Source of the DNA: Vibrio pomeroyi
Lineage (GTDB): Bacteria; Pseudomonadota; Gammaproteobacteria; Enterobacterales; Vibrionaceae
Reading direction: 5' to 3'
Length of the DNA: 64,000 nt
Assembly (NCBI RefSeq): GCF_024347595.1
Contig: NZ_AP025507.1
Coordinates: forward strand, 1,054,001 to 1,118,000
Made by a program: the position numbers and the translations under genes. The notes beneath the pieces were generated by a model, which had not been told where the DNA came from, did no database searches, and saw only the letters and a program-made list of their open reading frames with translations. Of this stretch, positions 17,402 to 27,727 are shown one piece after another; position 1 is the first letter of the stretch; each line of letters begins with the position of its first letter.

Positions 17402-17938
17402 ATGAGTGTGGTAAATATACGTTCACATGAATTGCAGAGTGAACAATACAGAGATCAGTTTATGAATATTGTGACAGTCTATAGTGGTAATCAGCAGGTA
17501 TACGCGAATCTATATCAGGGTTATGCCGCTGAGTTTTCAAAGATCATCGGAGATAAACCAGACGAGTATGGCTTGTTTGAGATTTACCCGACGCTTGGTG
17601 AGACCGTAACGGGTTACTTACTCTACATTGATGGCGTTCCTGCAGCGTTAACCGCCATTGAAACTAAAGCGCCAAACGAGTTTGAGATCTGCGATTTCTA
17701 TGTCGTGCCTTATTTTCGAAAAAACAAAGTCGGGAAACGGTTTATCTGTGAGCTGTTTGAACACCTAAAAGGCAGTTGGGAGATCAAGCAAGTACTCGGC
17801 GCAGAGCATGCTGTTAAGTTCTGGAGAGAGGTTGTTAACGACTACACATCAGGTAACTACGTGGAAGATCAATATCAGGACGAAAAATGGGGCTTGGTAA
17901 CGAGACAATGCTTCAATCACGATGCCGGTGCAGAATAA
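17402..17938 (+). CDS. GNAT family N-acetyltransferase
   Basis: The frame opens at 17342 inside the YciI gene; ATG 17402 (MSVVNIRSHELQSEQYRD) gives 178 residues without overlap. It has a central strand and acetyl-CoA loop (FEICDFYVVPYFRKNKVGKRFICELF, about 95-120) and ends in a short variable tail. The ligand is unknown. A good terminator follows, closing the run of same-strand small genes. Confidence 0.8.
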   Translation: MSVVNIRSHELQSEQYRDQFMNIVTVYSGNQQVYANLYQGYAAEFSKIIGDKPDEYGLFEIYPTLGETVTGYLLYIDGVPAALTAIETKAPNEFEICDFYVVPYFRKNKVGKRFICELFEHLKGSWEIKQVLGAEHAVKFWREVVNDYTSGNYVEDQYQDEKWGLVTRQCFNHDAGAE

Positions 17939-17952
17939 AAGCTTATACATTA

Positions 17953-17994
17953 GAAGCTGGCAGCGTCCTTCTAGCCAGCTTCGAGTCTTTTTAT
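17953..17994 (+). terminator. Rho-independent terminator after GNAT gene
   Basis: A perfect 9-bp stem (GAAGCTGGC / GCCAGCTTC) is followed by TCTTTTTATTT. Confidence 0.85.
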
Positions 17995-18042
17995 TTCAAG
18001 GTTTAAGGTTACTTCTAGTTACGGCCACTTATAGATTTACGG

Positions 18043-18489
18043 TTACTTCTGAGGTTTGTTACGTTCGATTACGCTAATAGCGATCGCCAAGAACAGGATG
18101 TCTTTCACTAGGAAGAAGTTAGTGACCAATATGCCATCTGAAACTTTCCAAGCATTTGGCGTTGTAATCAGGAAGCTGAGTGTCACAACAAAGATAGCCG
18201 CTGCTGCAATGCCTGAATAGAAGGCAACTTTCGGTTTCTTAAATCCAACGATCAGTCCAATTGCGACAATGATCTCCGCGCCACCCACCATGTTAGACAC
18301 AGCTTGCACTGAGAACAGATTGTAAAGCCAGTTCATTGCAGGGTGATTTGCGATTAACGGTTCAATGAGCATCGCTTCGGTTGGCGTAAACTTGTAAATA
18401 CCAATCCAAGCGAGCACTAATGCAACGCCAACCACTCCAAGGTTATATCCCACATTAGTCTGTTTTAAATCATAGGTTTGAACATGCAT
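18043..18489 (-). CDS. DUF417 (YkgB-type) membrane protein
   Basis: The 148-residue product has four predicted membrane helices and the family features IGIYKFTPTEAMLIEPLIANHPAMNW near the N-terminus and VSDGILVTNFFLVKDILFL near the C-terminus. DUF417 proteins are inner-membrane proteins, related in E. coli to RclC of the reactive-chlorine response; function here unknown. It stands alone, convergent with the GNAT run. Confidence 0.85.
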   Translation of the reverse strand: MHVQTYDLKQTNVGYNLGVVGVALVLAWIGIYKFTPTEAMLIEPLIANHPAMNWLYNLFSVQAVSNMVGGAEIIVAIGLIVGFKKPKVAFYSGIAAAAIFVVTLSFLITTPNAWKVSDGILVTNFFLVKDILFLAIAISVIERNKPQK

Positions 18490-18739
18490 AAAAGTACTCC
18501 ATTTAATAAAATCCCTGAATATGACCGCACGAGTACAAAATTAATTTCGCTGTGAGAATAATACTTAATCTTTTTTAGTAAGCGCTAGTTTGAGACTTCA
18601 TGAATCAAGCCGAAAAGTGGTTGGTTGCAAAGGGGAGTTTTAAAGCAGGAAGAGGTCCATTCTAATTTTTGTTTTCAATATTAGTAATTTGGATTAGATT
18701 ACGCTGACGTAAATCCAAATTATAAGAAGAGAATCGCCC

Positions 18740-19102
18740 GTGAAAATCCATAGAATTAACCCGACCAAGCGTTGGTCTGATGTCACTGTTTTTAATGGCA
18801 TCGCAAGCTTTGTTGAAGTACCAGAGACGGATACATCGGTAGGAATTAAGAGTCAGGTTCAGCAAATTTTTGACCAAGCTGAAGAAATGATGAGTTTAAT
18901 CGACAGCGATAAATCTCGCGTATTGTCGGTGACAATTTACCTAACAGATTTTGCTAACTTTGATGCACTCAATGAAGTGTGGGATTCGTGGTTCCCTGAA
19001 GGTAGCGCACCAAGCCGAGCGTGTGTAAAAGCTGAATTGGCAAACCCAGAGCTATTGGTTGAGATGTCTTTTATGGTTGCTGCGGGTGAAAAGTTTCAAT
19101 AA
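18740..19102 (+). CDS. Single-domain RidA/Rid family protein
   Basis: The 120-residue product (GTG start with AAGAGA upstream) has the YjgF fold: QVQQIFDQAEEMMSLIDSD, LSVTIYLTDFANFDALNEVW and PSRACVKAEL. Both active-site positions are kept, Arg93 and Glu108, 15 residues apart as in E. coli RidA (Arg105/Glu120), in contrast to the triple-domain protein about 4 kb upstream. Rid proteins deaminate reactive enamines/imines. Subfamily uncertain. It is convergent with the BCCT gene. Confidence 0.88.
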   Translation: MKIHRINPTKRWSDVTVFNGIASFVEVPETDTSVGIKSQVQQIFDQAEEMMSLIDSDKSRVLSVTIYLTDFANFDALNEVWDSWFPEGSAPSRACVKAELANPELLVEMSFMVAAGEKFQ

Positions 19103-19157
19103 GCCGAACTATCGGTAGAAGTAAGCTTCGTCAATACAGGTAACGAACAGATAAAAC

Positions 19158-19195
19158 AAAGCCACTCAGGTGAATCACTTGAGTGGCTTTTTCGT
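19158..19195. terminator. Bidirectional terminator
   Basis: A 16-bp stem with one wobble (AAAGCCACTCAGGTGA and its partner, 1-nt formal loop) is followed by TTTTTCGTTTT; it lies between the convergent Rid and BCCT genes. Confidence 0.85.
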
Positions 19196-19230
19196 TTTAC
19201 ACGCTAACCGATACTAAATCGGATTAGGTA

Positions 19231-20817
19231 TTAAGCGATGCCTTGATCTCTTGCCATCTGTTTTGCGATCTTTGGTGCGTGCCATAAACACGGTAGCAAG
19301 ATGAAGGATACAGGCACGGCCGTGATCACAATGAATGACTGTAGCGCAGAGATGCCTCCAGAGCCCATCGAGATAAGTGCAATAGCTACCGCACCCATGA
19401 TGATACCCCAGAAGGTACGTACTGCTGCGTTCGGCTCTGTTGTGCCCGTCATTACTACACTGATTGTGTAAGTCATTGAGTCACCTGTTGTCACGATGAA
19501 CGTGGTCGTCAGAATAAGGAACAGAATCGCAATCAGAGTAGGGAACGGCAGTTGCGCGGTAATTGCTAGAAGAACTGCTGGAAGGTTGAAGCCTTCGAAC
19601 GCGCTAGAAATCACGCCTGGGTTCTCTAATTCAAACGCTAAACCACTACCACCAACAATGCTGAACCAGAAACACGTTACAAGCGGTGCAACGATGCTGA
19701 TAGAAACGATCATTTGGCGAATGGTACGGCCGCGTGAGATACGAGCAATAAAGATTGCCATCATCGGGCCATAGCCTAAGAACCAGCCCCAGAAGAATAC
19801 TGTCCAACCACCTAGCCACGCCGTATCTTGGCGGTAAAGCGCCATTGGGATGAAGTTATCAACCATTTCGCCCATGCCTTGTAGATAACCGTCAACGATG
19901 AAGCTCGTTGGGCCTACTAGAAGGATGTAGCCGATTAGGCACACAGACAAGATGATGTTGTAACGGCTAACCAGTTGGATGCCCTTGTTCACGCCACTTA
20001 ATGCAGACAATGTGTACATTGCGATTGCAAACAGGATCACCACGCTTTGAGTTGCAAAGCTGTCTGAAATACCAAACAGTTCACTCAATGCGTAGCTGAT
20101 TTGTAGGCCAAGGAAACCGATAGGGCCGATAGTACCTGCGGCTACAGCAACAATGCTGCATGCGTCGACTACGTTACCCACCCAGCTGTTGATTGCCTTG
20201 TCGCCAAGTACGGGGTAAAGCAGAGTGCGAGGCTTAAGAGGAAGGCCTTTGTCGTAATGCAGGTGCATTAACACGATAGAAGACAAGCCACCTAAGATTG
20301 CCCATGCAAGGAAACCCCAGTGCATGAAAGATTGTGATAGAGCGTTAAACGCCATCGCTTGCGGATCAGCGTTGCCATAAAGTGGCGGCGCTGAAACAAA
20401 GTGAGCAATAGGCTCTGCTGCTGCCCAAAACACACCGCCGCCAGCTAGCAGCGTACATAAGACGATAGACATCCATTTAAAAGTGGTCATTTCAGGGAGG
20501 GCAAGCGTTCCTAGACGAACGTGGCCTGTACGTCCTAGTGCAAGCACTAAGCCGATGATGAAGTTGAGTAGTAATAGGACTTGCCAGAAAGCACCGAACC
20601 ACTTAGTTGAGTAACTAAAGCCGATGTTAACAAGTTCGGACAACACGGAGGTGTTGGTGAAAGCGAGGATGACAAAGAGGGTTAAAAAACTGCCACTAAG
20701 CCAAAAGACTGGGTTTCCGAGTTCCAGTTTTTCACCCAAAGATTGAGCTTTATTGAAATCGATAGAAGTAGATTCTGCGTTGATGTTTTCGTTGGCGACT
20801 TGCGTCAAGTTGGACAT
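19231..20817 (-). CDS. BCCT family transporter
   Basis: The frame opens at 20865; ATG 20817 (MSNLTQVANENINAES) gives 528 residues with a normal cytoplasmic N-tail. It has about 12 membrane helices and the family hallmark WTVFFWGWFLGYGPMMAIFIARISRGRTIRQ split across helix 8 and the following loop. Members take up betaine, choline, carnitine, DMSP or ectoine with Na+ or H+. Position Trp-rich segment WTVFFWGWF differs from the WTxFYWAWW consensus, so specificity is open. Short C-tail, so strong osmotic gating is not suggested. Confidence 0.9.
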   Translation of the reverse strand: MSNLTQVANENINAESTSIDFNKAQSLGEKLELGNPVFWLSGSFLTLFVILAFTNTSVLSELVNIGFSYSTKWFGAFWQVLLLLNFIIGLVLALGRTGHVRLGTLALPEMTTFKWMSIVLCTLLAGGGVFWAAAEPIAHFVSAPPLYGNADPQAMAFNALSQSFMHWGFLAWAILGGLSSIVLMHLHYDKGLPLKPRTLLYPVLGDKAINSWVGNVVDACSIVAVAAGTIGPIGFLGLQISYALSELFGISDSFATQSVVILFAIAMYTLSALSGVNKGIQLVSRYNIILSVCLIGYILLVGPTSFIVDGYLQGMGEMVDNFIPMALYRQDTAWLGGWTVFFWGWFLGYGPMMAIFIARISRGRTIRQMIVSISIVAPLVTCFWFSIVGGSGLAFELENPGVISSAFEGFNLPAVLLAITAQLPFPTLIAILFLILTTTFIVTTGDSMTYTISVVMTGTTEPNAAVRTFWGIIMGAVAIALISMGSGGISALQSFIVITAVPVSFILLPCLWHAPKIAKQMARDQGIA

Positions 20818-21267
20818 TATTTCTTCGCTATATTTGGCTCTTTCAAGCCTATGTATTTCTCCCACACTTGCATAGAAATGTGAGGTTCGTCAAAAAAGCC
20901 GCCGATACTAACACATTTGTTATCAAAAAGTGGGCGAATTCTAAAAAGAACATCAAATCGCCTATAAATCTCTACTTTTTGGTTAGATTTAATGCGAATT
21001 TTTTCTCAAACCTGAGTCACATTTCCGATTTTTGAGACATTATTTTTTAGCTTTCCGAAATAAATTAATATTAGTTGTTGGTGCAAAATAAGTGTCGACT
21101 CATTGCATGCTATAAACAAATTAATGCGAGTCATTTTATAAATACTGAATATTTTAGGTGTTTAATTGGCGCTGTTACCTACAGTTGTTTTGCGAAGAGA
21201 TTTAAGTGGTGAGGAAAATGCCATTTAGATTAAACATCTTGAAACAACAACTTAAGGGATAGCTAAC
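20818..21267. other. Intergenic region upstream of the BCCT and chitinase genes
   Basis: About 450 bp between divergent genes; A+T-rich. It must carry the promoters of the BCCT carrier (minus) and the chitinase (plus). I see no convincing operator or RNA gene. Confidence 0.5.
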
Positions 21268-24200
21268 ATGCACCTAAACCAAGGAAGAGTGGCCAAGAAG
21301 GTTTTTACACTCAGTACTCTCACCGCGTCATGCTTAATGGCGTTCAACAGTTATGCGGCTGTTGATTGTTCAACGTTAGAAACGTGGGACTCAGCCACGG
21401 TTTACACCGGTGGTGATCAGGTTTCACATGACGGCAGCGCGTACTCAGCGAATTACTGGAATCAAAACAACAACCCGAGCCAATTTGAAGGTGATTACGC
21501 ACAGTGGAAAAAACTGGATGTGTGTAGCGGTAATGGAGGCGGCGGTACACCAAATGAAGCGCCAACAGCCTCGTTAACAGCGCCAACCGCATCCGATGTG
21601 ATTGTTGAAGGCGATAATGTGGTACTTAGCGCAACAGCACTGGACTCTGATGGCAGTGTCGCTTCGGTAGAATTCTTTGTCGATGGTTCTTCGGTTGCAG
21701 TAGTGACAGCGGCACCATTTGAAGCGGCTTGGGCTGCAACGTCTGGTAACCATCAAGTTTCAGTTGTTGCAACGGATAATGAAGGCGCAGCAAGTGTTGC
21801 AAGTGCGGTTTCTGTTTCTGTTGATTCAGCACAACCAGGTAATGAAGCACCGACAGTTTCGGTAGCACTTTCAGCGACATCCGTTGATGTTGGTGGTGTA
21901 GTCACACTGACAGCAACGGCAGCAGACAGCGATGGCACGGTTGATAAGGTTGATTTCTACGTAGCGGGTGCTCTTGTGGGTACAGCAGCGACCAGCCCAT
22001 ACACGCTAGATTACACAACCATTCAAGCAGGCTCTTTAGCGGTTTACGCGAAAGCGACAGACAACCAAGGCGCAACGGCAGATTCAGCACTGGCTTCTTT
22101 GACAGTTAACGGCGCTCCAACGGTGAGTACTTGTCGACCTGATGGCTTGTATCAAACGCAAGGTATCGATGTCCCTTACTGTACGATTTACGATGATGAA
22201 GGCCGCGAGAAGATGGGCGCGGATCACCCACGTCGTGTGATTGGTTACTTCACAAGCTGGCGTGCAGGGGACGACCCACAAGCCGCTTACCTAGTAAATG
22301 ATATTCCTTGGGAACAACTTACACACATTAACTACGCATTCGTGAGCATTGGTTCAGACGGCAAAGTAAATGTGGGTGATGTAAATGATCCTAATAATGC
22401 TGCTGTAGGTAAAGAGTGGCCGGGCGTGGAAGTTGATCCTGCTTTAGGTTTTAAAGGTCATTTTGGTGCACTCGCAACAGCGAAGAAAAAACACGGCGTT
22501 AAAACGTTAATCTCAATCGGTGGTTGGGCTGAAACAGGCGGTCACTTCGCGACTGACGGCAGCCGAGTTGCTGATGGTGGTTTCTACACCATGACAACCA
22601 ATGCTGATGGCTCTATCAACCATCAAGGTATCGAAACATTCGCGACTTCAGCGGTTGAAATGCTTCGTAAATACCAGTTCGACGGTCTTGATATCGATTA
22701 CGAATACCCAACTTCAATGGCGGGTGCAGGTAACCCATACGACAAGGACTTCATGGAACCACGTCGTCAGTACCTCTGGGCTTCGTACCAAGTATTGATG
22801 AAAGTGCTACGTGAGAAGCTTGATGTGGCGTCTGCGGAAGATGGCAATCATTACATGTTAACTATCGCGGCTCCTTCTTCTGGTTACCTATTGCGCGGTA
22901 TGGAAACATTTGATGTCACCAAGTATCTCGATTACGTAAACATCATGTCTTACGACCTTCACGGTGCATGGAACGATCACGTTGGTCATAACGCTGCCTT
23001 GTTTGATACAGGTAAAGATTCAGAGCTAGCACAGTGGAATGTTTATGGCACTGCGGCTTACGGTGGTATCGGTTATCTGAACACGGATTGGGCTTACCAT
23101 TACTTCCGTGGTTCTATGCCAGCAGGTCGTATTAACATCGGTGTACCTTACTACACGCGTGGTTGGCAAGGTGTAACGGGTGGTGAGAATGGTCTTTGGG
23201 GCCGAGCTGCACTGCCAAATCAATCTGAATGTGCGGCGGGTACAGGCGAAGGCGAGAAGAACAACTGTGGTCATGGCGCAATTGGTATCGACAACATGTG
23301 GCACGATACCGATCCGAAAGGCAACGAGATGGGTGCGGGTTCCAACCCAATGTGGCATGCGAAGAACCTAGAGAAAGGTATTTGGGGTTCTTATGCGGAT
23401 GCTTACAAGCTTGACCCTGTCAACGATCCAACGGATGTTCTAACCGGCACTTACACGCGTAACTACGACAGCGTGGCGGTTGCACCTTGGTTGTGGAATG
23501 CAGAGAAGGGCGTATTCCTTTCTACAGAAGATAAGCAGTCTATCGATGTGAAAGCGGACTACGTTATCGATAAAGAAATCGGCGGCATTATGTTCTGGGA
23601 ACTAGCAGGGGATTATAACTGTTATGTACTGGATGCGAGCGGCAACCGAACTTCAATCGATACCACTGAGCAAGCGTGTAACAGCGGTAACGGTGAGTTC
23701 CACATGGGTAACACAATGACGAAAGCTATCTACGATAAGTTTAAGTCTGCAACCCCATATGGAAACAAAGTCGCGACGGGTGCTATCCCAACAGAAGCGC
23801 TAGATATCGCGGTATCGGTTGGTGGCTTCAAAGTCGGTGACCAAAACTACCCAATCAACCCTAAGATCACGTTCACGAACAACACAGGGCAAGCACTTCC
23901 GGGGGGAACTGAGTTCCAATTCGATATCCCAGTATCAGCTCCTGATAACGCGAAAGATCAATCGGGCGGTGGTTTGTCTGTGATTGCTTCGGGTCATACT
24001 CGTGCGGATAACATCGGCGGATTAGACGGTACTATGCACCGTGTAGCGTTCACGTTACCTGCATGGGAAGATCTTCCTGCTGGTGGTGTGTATGAGCTAG
24101 ATATGGTGTATTACTTGCCAATTTCAGGCCCTGCAAACTATGCAGTGAGTGTGAATGGTGTCGACTATGCCTTTAGCTTCGAGCAACCCGATTTACCATT

Positions 24201-24435
24201 AGGTGATATCAGCTCTGGTGGTGGTAACCCTGGCGATGGTGGCACAAACCCTGGTACATGTGACACTGCGGGTTTAACGGTTTACCCAGATCTACCTAAG
24301 AAAGATTGGGCAGGTAATCCAAGCCATGCAAACACGGGTGACCAAGTGGTTCACAACGGTAGTATTTACCAAGCTAACTGGTGGACAAGCTCTGAGCCGG
24401 GTAGCGACGGTAGCTGGACTCAGGTTTGTTCTTAA
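21268..24435 (+). CDS. Secreted multidomain chitinase (GH18, two chitin-binding modules)
   Basis: This 1055-residue protein has a signal peptide (cut near residue 30), an N-terminal CBM5/12 module (about 33-88, with [20 protein letters not shown]), two Ig-like repeats (about 95-188 and 192-280, each starting NEAPT), a GH18 catalytic domain (about 305-810) and a C-terminal CBM5/12 (about 1000-1055, [15 protein letters not shown]). The catalytic DxxDxDxE is DGLDIDYE, with Glu479 as proton donor. It degrades chitin outside the cell by substrate-assisted catalysis. A Gly/Pro/Asn-rich linker precedes the C-terminal module. Monocistronic with a terminator about 200 bp downstream. Confidence 0.96.
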   Translation: MHLNQGRVAKKVFTLSTLTASCLMAFNSYAAVDCSTLETWDSATVYTGGDQVSHDGSAYSANYWNQNNNPSQFEGDYAQWKKLDVCSGNGGGGTPNEAPTASLTAPTASDVIVEGDNVVLSATALDSDGSVASVEFFVDGSSVAVVTAAPFEAAWAATSGNHQVSVVATDNEGAASVASAVSVSVDSAQPGNEAPTVSVALSATSVDVGGVVTLTATAADSDGTVDKVDFYVAGALVGTAATSPYTLDYTTIQAGSLAVYAKATDNQGATADSALASLTVNGAPTVSTCRPDGLYQTQGIDVPYCTIYDDEGREKMGADHPRRVIGYFTSWRAGDDPQAAYLVNDIPWEQLTHINYAFVSIGSDGKVNVGDVNDPNNAAVGKEWPGVEVDPALGFKGHFGALATAKKKHGVKTLISIGGWAETGGHFATDGSRVADGGFYTMTTNADGSINHQGIETFATSAVEMLRKYQFDGLDIDYEYPTSMAGAGNPYDKDFMEPRRQYLWASYQVLMKVLREKLDVASAEDGNHYMLTIAAPSSGYLLRGMETFDVTKYLDYVNIMSYDLHGAWNDHVGHNAALFDTGKDSELAQWNVYGTAAYGGIGYLNTDWAYHYFRGSMPAGRINIGVPYYTRGWQGVTGGENGLWGRAALPNQSECAAGTGEGEKNNCGHGAIGIDNMWHDTDPKGNEMGAGSNPMWHAKNLEKGIWGSYADAYKLDPVNDPTDVLTGTYTRNYDSVAVAPWLWNAEKGVFLSTEDKQSIDVKADYVIDKEIGGIMFWELAGDYNCYVLDASGNRTSIDTTEQACNSGNGEFHMGNTMTKAIYDKFKSATPYGNKVATGAIPTEALDIAVSVGGFKVGDQNYPINPKITFTNNTGQALPGGTEFQFDIPVSAPDNAKDQSGGGLSVIASGHTRADNIGGLDGTMHRVAFTLPAWEDLPAGGVYELDMVYYLPISGPANYAVSVNGVDYAFSFEQPDLPLGDISSGGGNPGDGGTNPGTCDTAGLTVYPDLPKKDWAGNPSHANTGDQVVHNGSIYQANWWTSSEPGSDGSWTQVCS

Positions 24436-24809
24436 TAAAGACGAAATGGTTTATACCAATACGTTAACCGTGCAGTACACGACTGTTGGATAAGTGAATG
24501 TAAGAGCGCATTTAAACATCGTGTACTGAGCTAAAATAATGCTAAAGGCAATGATAAAAGATAATAAATACGAATGGTTTTGAATTTATTTATCAGTGAT
24601 TTAGTGTAATTTAAACATACAACTCAAACGTAAAATTAAAACGCCGAACTGAATTCAGTTCGGCGTTTTTGCTATAAGTCACAGATTGCGTATAGAAATC
24701 TCTCAAAATATCGACACTCGTTCAGTAAAAAGCACAACTATGATATAAAACAGTCTGCTTATCACAAAAACAATAGCGTTCCCTAAAATTAAAAAGCTAC
24801 GGGGTCATT
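24436..24809. other. Gap between chitinase and diguanylate cyclase
   Basis: About 370 bp without genes. It holds one strong terminator (24638-24670) and an A+T-rich promoter region for the cyclase. Confidence 0.6.
24638..24670. terminator. Rho-independent terminator (perfect palindrome)
   Basis: AAAACGCCGAACTGAA and its exact complement form a 16-bp stem (effective loop of the central AATT), followed by TTTTT. It ends the chitinase transcript. Confidence 0.85.
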
Positions 24810-26273
24810 TTGAAAGTCAGACGTAAATACATTCTTAGTTTTTCAATTGTACTGGCCGTAGTTTCTTTGATCCTTTCTGCTGTTCAGTTCAACCGAACGA
24901 AAGAATCACTATTAGAATCCAACCAGTTCTTCTTTCGTACCATTGTGAACGCGAGCTATGACATCGTAGACACCACAGTCAACGAAGCGATAAGAACCTA
25001 CCTCAAAGGTGTGACTGATACCGTCGCCTCTCATACCGTGCGTGTCAATCCAGAACAGGAAGTCGACGAGGTCATCCGAATCGCCAATGAATTGGTGATT
25101 GGAGAGTCTGGTTATATCTATTTAATGTCGCCTCAAGGTGTTCATCTGTATCATCCGTTTCTACAAGGGCAAAATCGTGCGCATTTAACCCATATTCAAC
25201 AACAACTGAGTTTAAAATCAGGAATGACTCAGTATTCTCATGTCAATCCACATGAAGTCGGTAAACGTGCGAAGGTTGCATATTCAGTGAGGCTCCCGAG
25301 TGGTAATACATTGGTGGCGACCACTTATAAAGATGAACTGATGTATCTTGTTGATCTTGAAGCGCTTAAAGACAAACTGAGAAAGTACTCTTATGGCGAT
25401 AGTGGTTATGTGTATATCGTTGATTTACAGGGTGAGTTAGTTCTTCAACCTAACTTTGAACACCAGCATTTAAAAGCCTTGATTGAAGACTCTTCAGAGT
25501 TGCTGCTCGATAAGGTTGTGGCTGAACCTGAAGGTCACTTTAGCTACTCAATCTCTACAGAAGATGGCACGACAAGCAAAAACATCTTCTATAAGTTTTA
25601 TCCATACCTGAACTGGGTTATTTCTGCGGGTGTGTTAGAACAAGAGCTCAACAAAAATCACAGCTTGTTGCTGGCAAGTTTGATGACGTTGGTGGTTAGC
25701 CTACTGAGTATTATTGTGGTTCTGGTCCTTTACCTGCGGCATCGTCACCTAAAGATCTTAGATGTGGCGAGCCTTGATTATCTTACTGGACTCCATAGTC
25801 GGCGCAGTTTCATTGAGCAGATTAAGCTGAGAATATCGGATAACTCGCCTTATCCCTTACAAGGTGTTGGCGTTATTCTATTGGATATTGACCATTTTAA
25901 ATCAGTGAATGACCTACACGGACATGCTCAGGGTGATCGGGTGATTTGTGCCGTCGCAAAAACCTTGAAGCAGTTTACAAGTGATCATCGCTTGATTGCT
26001 CGTTATGGTGGCGAAGAGTTTATTCTGGTGACGTTTGACTGTGATGAGCGTCAACTGTTTGAATTGTCAGAATCGTTAAGACACAGAGTCGAACAAATAC
26101 AAGGCTTGGTGTCACCAGTAACAGTGAGTGCAGGGTGTTGTTATGCTCAGGTGTTGTTTCAGATAGAAGGTACAATCGAAAAAGCCGACAAAGCGCTATA
26201 TCAAGCCAAAGAGAGTGGCCGCAATAACACCCAGATGTATCGAGAGAACGAATATCGGATTGCTTATACTTGA
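24810..26273 (+). CDS. Diguanylate cyclase with periplasmic dCache-type sensor
   Basis: This 487-residue protein has an N-terminal membrane segment (about 8-22), a periplasmic double-Cache region (about 40-285; GESGYIYLMSPQGVHLYHP and YGDSGYVYIVDLQGELVLQP are the two similar lobes), a second membrane segment (LMTLVVSLLSIIVVLVLYL) and a GGDEF domain (about 325-480) with an active GGEEF at residues 400-404. It should make cyclic di-GMP on ligand sensing. The inhibitory RxxD site expected just before is absent (SDHR). Start is TTG, the only candidate with sensible position. Confidence 0.92.
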   Translation: MKVRRKYILSFSIVLAVVSLILSAVQFNRTKESLLESNQFFFRTIVNASYDIVDTTVNEAIRTYLKGVTDTVASHTVRVNPEQEVDEVIRIANELVIGESGYIYLMSPQGVHLYHPFLQGQNRAHLTHIQQQLSLKSGMTQYSHVNPHEVGKRAKVAYSVRLPSGNTLVATTYKDELMYLVDLEALKDKLRKYSYGDSGYVYIVDLQGELVLQPNFEHQHLKALIEDSSELLLDKVVAEPEGHFSYSISTEDGTTSKNIFYKFYPYLNWVISAGVLEQELNKNHSLLLASLMTLVVSLLSIIVVLVLYLRHRHLKILDVASLDYLTGLHSRRSFIEQIKLRISDNSPYPLQGVGVILLDIDHFKSVNDLHGHAQGDRVICAVAKTLKQFTSDHRLIARYGGEEFILVTFDCDERQLFELSESLRHRVEQIQGLVSPVTVSAGCCYAQVLFQIEGTIEKADKALYQAKESGRNNTQMYRENEYRIAYT

Positions 26274-26346
26274 TACACTTTCGACGGTGTCGCTGTGAAG
26301 ACAACTTTTAAAACGACAGATCAAGAGATTGATAAACGACAGACAT

Positions 26347-26406
26347 AAAAAAGCCCAAACTGTGCTTCTGTTCTTACTAGAACGAGAGGAACCGTTTGGG
26401 CTTTTT
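26347..26406. terminator. Bidirectional terminator
   Basis: AAAAAGCCCAAAC pairs with GTTTGGGCTTTTT across a 33-nt loop that contains a smaller hairpin (GTTCT/AGAAC). It lies between the convergent cyclase and YgjV-like genes. Confidence 0.8.
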
Positions 26407-26435
26407 CACAAATTTTTGAAATGCGAGTCGCTAAT

Positions 26436-26690
26436 TTAAGCTTTCGCTGCTTTCATCGCTTCCGTTTTTTTTTCCTTTTGCATTTTTGCAAGGAAGTAGA
26501 TGTTTACACAAGCGATAAAACCGTTGGTTGCAGCAACTGGCCATGCGTCAATCATGATGCCGTAAGCTGTGAAGAGAGCACAACCGATAAAGTTAAGGAC
26601 ACGCAGACGAACGATATCTTTCATTGTTAATGAAATTGCGACCATAATAGACGCAGCGTAACCTAAAATTTCAACCATATTGAATTCCAT
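26436..26690 (-). CDS. YgjV-like small inner-membrane protein
   Basis: The 84-residue product has about three membrane segments (ILGYAASIMVAISLTMKDIV, RVLNFIGCALFTAYGIMI, AATNGFIACVNIYFLAKM) and a charged tail, matching the YgjV half-size family in pattern and length. The ATG at 26690 has AGAGGGTC upstream. Function unknown. Confidence 0.75.
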   Translation of the reverse strand: MEFNMVEILGYAASIMVAISLTMKDIVRLRVLNFIGCALFTAYGIMIDAWPVAATNGFIACVNIYFLAKMQKEKKTEAMKAAKA

Positions 26691-26891
26691 TGTTTGACCC
26701 TCTTAAATTTGCCGATACTTTGTCGGTACCAATTCTTCTCTTCATGAGATGATTGAGGAAGCTCCGTGCCTCGAATGGTCTGGTTTTGTTTAACGGGGTA
26801 GACTATACCAACTCTGTTTTTGTGATTAAACCCCCAAAACGGGCAGAAGTGAAGGTTAGCGATTACGCAAACGTTTAATGACCTTTCTATT

Positions 26892-26912
26892 AACATAATT
26901 ACTAATTATGTT
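26892..26912. promoter_or_regulatory. Palindrome upstream of DUF4136 lipoprotein
   Basis: AACATAATT, 3 nt, AATTATGTT: a perfect 9-bp inverted repeat 46 bp upstream of the lipoprotein ATG, size and position suiting an operator for a dimeric regulator. Seen directly; role inferred. Confidence 0.35.
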
Positions 26913-26958
26913 GGAGGTTAAATTGATAGTTATTCTTATATAGGTAGGGACTCCGCGA

Positions 26959-27555
26959 ATGATAAAACGATCCATTTGTGCAACAAAAAGCATAAAAAGA
27001 GCGGCACTGTTGGCTTTAATGGCGGTTGGACTGACGGCTTGTACCACACAAGAACAACCAGCAGCACATGACTATGGTGTAGTGACAAGCGGTGACTTCG
27101 AATTCATGAAAGATGGTGTGACGACATACTCGTGGCACCCACAATCTGAACAGGTCTATCTTTCTCAAAAATACGATGAAACCTTGGTTACCGATATGGT
27201 ACGTGACGCAATTGAAGAGCAATTGTCTGAGAAAGGATACCGTTTGGAACAGGACGGCAGTCTTGGTGATGTAGTGGTTGGTTTCGGGCTCGCGGAAGAA
27301 TCAGAGCTCAATGACAATTCAATTTTTGATGCGGTTCAGCTTTCTACGGGCGTACCTTTCTATGATGGCAAAGGTAAATTGGCCGAAAAAGGATCTCTGT
27401 ATATCGTGTTTTCAGTACCAAATTCAGAAATGATTCAGTGGCGAGCATTAGCGCAATCTGGCATTCAACCACAACTGGAATCTGGCGAAAGCAAACAACG
27501 TATTTCAGGCTTTGTTGAGATGCTATTTAGACGCATGCCCGAGCGCTTAAACTAA
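26959..27555 (+). CDS. DUF4136-type lipoprotein
   Basis: The 198-residue product has a lipoprotein signal with lipobox VGLTAC (lipid Cys about residue 28) after a basic N-terminus. The mature part (FMKDGVTTYSWHP, VRDAIEEQLSEKGYRLEQ, GDVVVGFGLAEES) matches the DUF4136 pattern of envelope lipoproteins of unknown role. A 9-bp palindrome lies upstream. Confidence 0.8.
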   Translation: MIKRSICATKSIKRAALLALMAVGLTACTTQEQPAAHDYGVVTSGDFEFMKDGVTTYSWHPQSEQVYLSQKYDETLVTDMVRDAIEEQLSEKGYRLEQDGSLGDVVVGFGLAEESELNDNSIFDAVQLSTGVPFYDGKGKLAEKGSLYIVFSVPNSEMIQWRALAQSGIQPQLESGESKQRISGFVEMLFRRMPERLN

Positions 27556-27727
27556 GTATTAAATATATTCATTGAGTCAATATTATCTGTCTAAAAAACG
27601 GACAGATCGCAGATTATACTTTTTTATTTGTAACTAAAGGTACATTTGCGTAAAGCAACGTAAAGTTCGCGCTTCTTTTGCTAGCATTTGTCTATACTGG
27701 ACAAAACGTTAACTTAGGTTTGATTCA

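Noticed and set aside
15952..17938. Run of small same-strand genes (acyltransferase, GNAT, YciI, GNAT) resembling superintegron cassettes
   Set aside because: The gaps show no VCR-like attC repeats and no integrase, so ordinary tandem genes are more likely.
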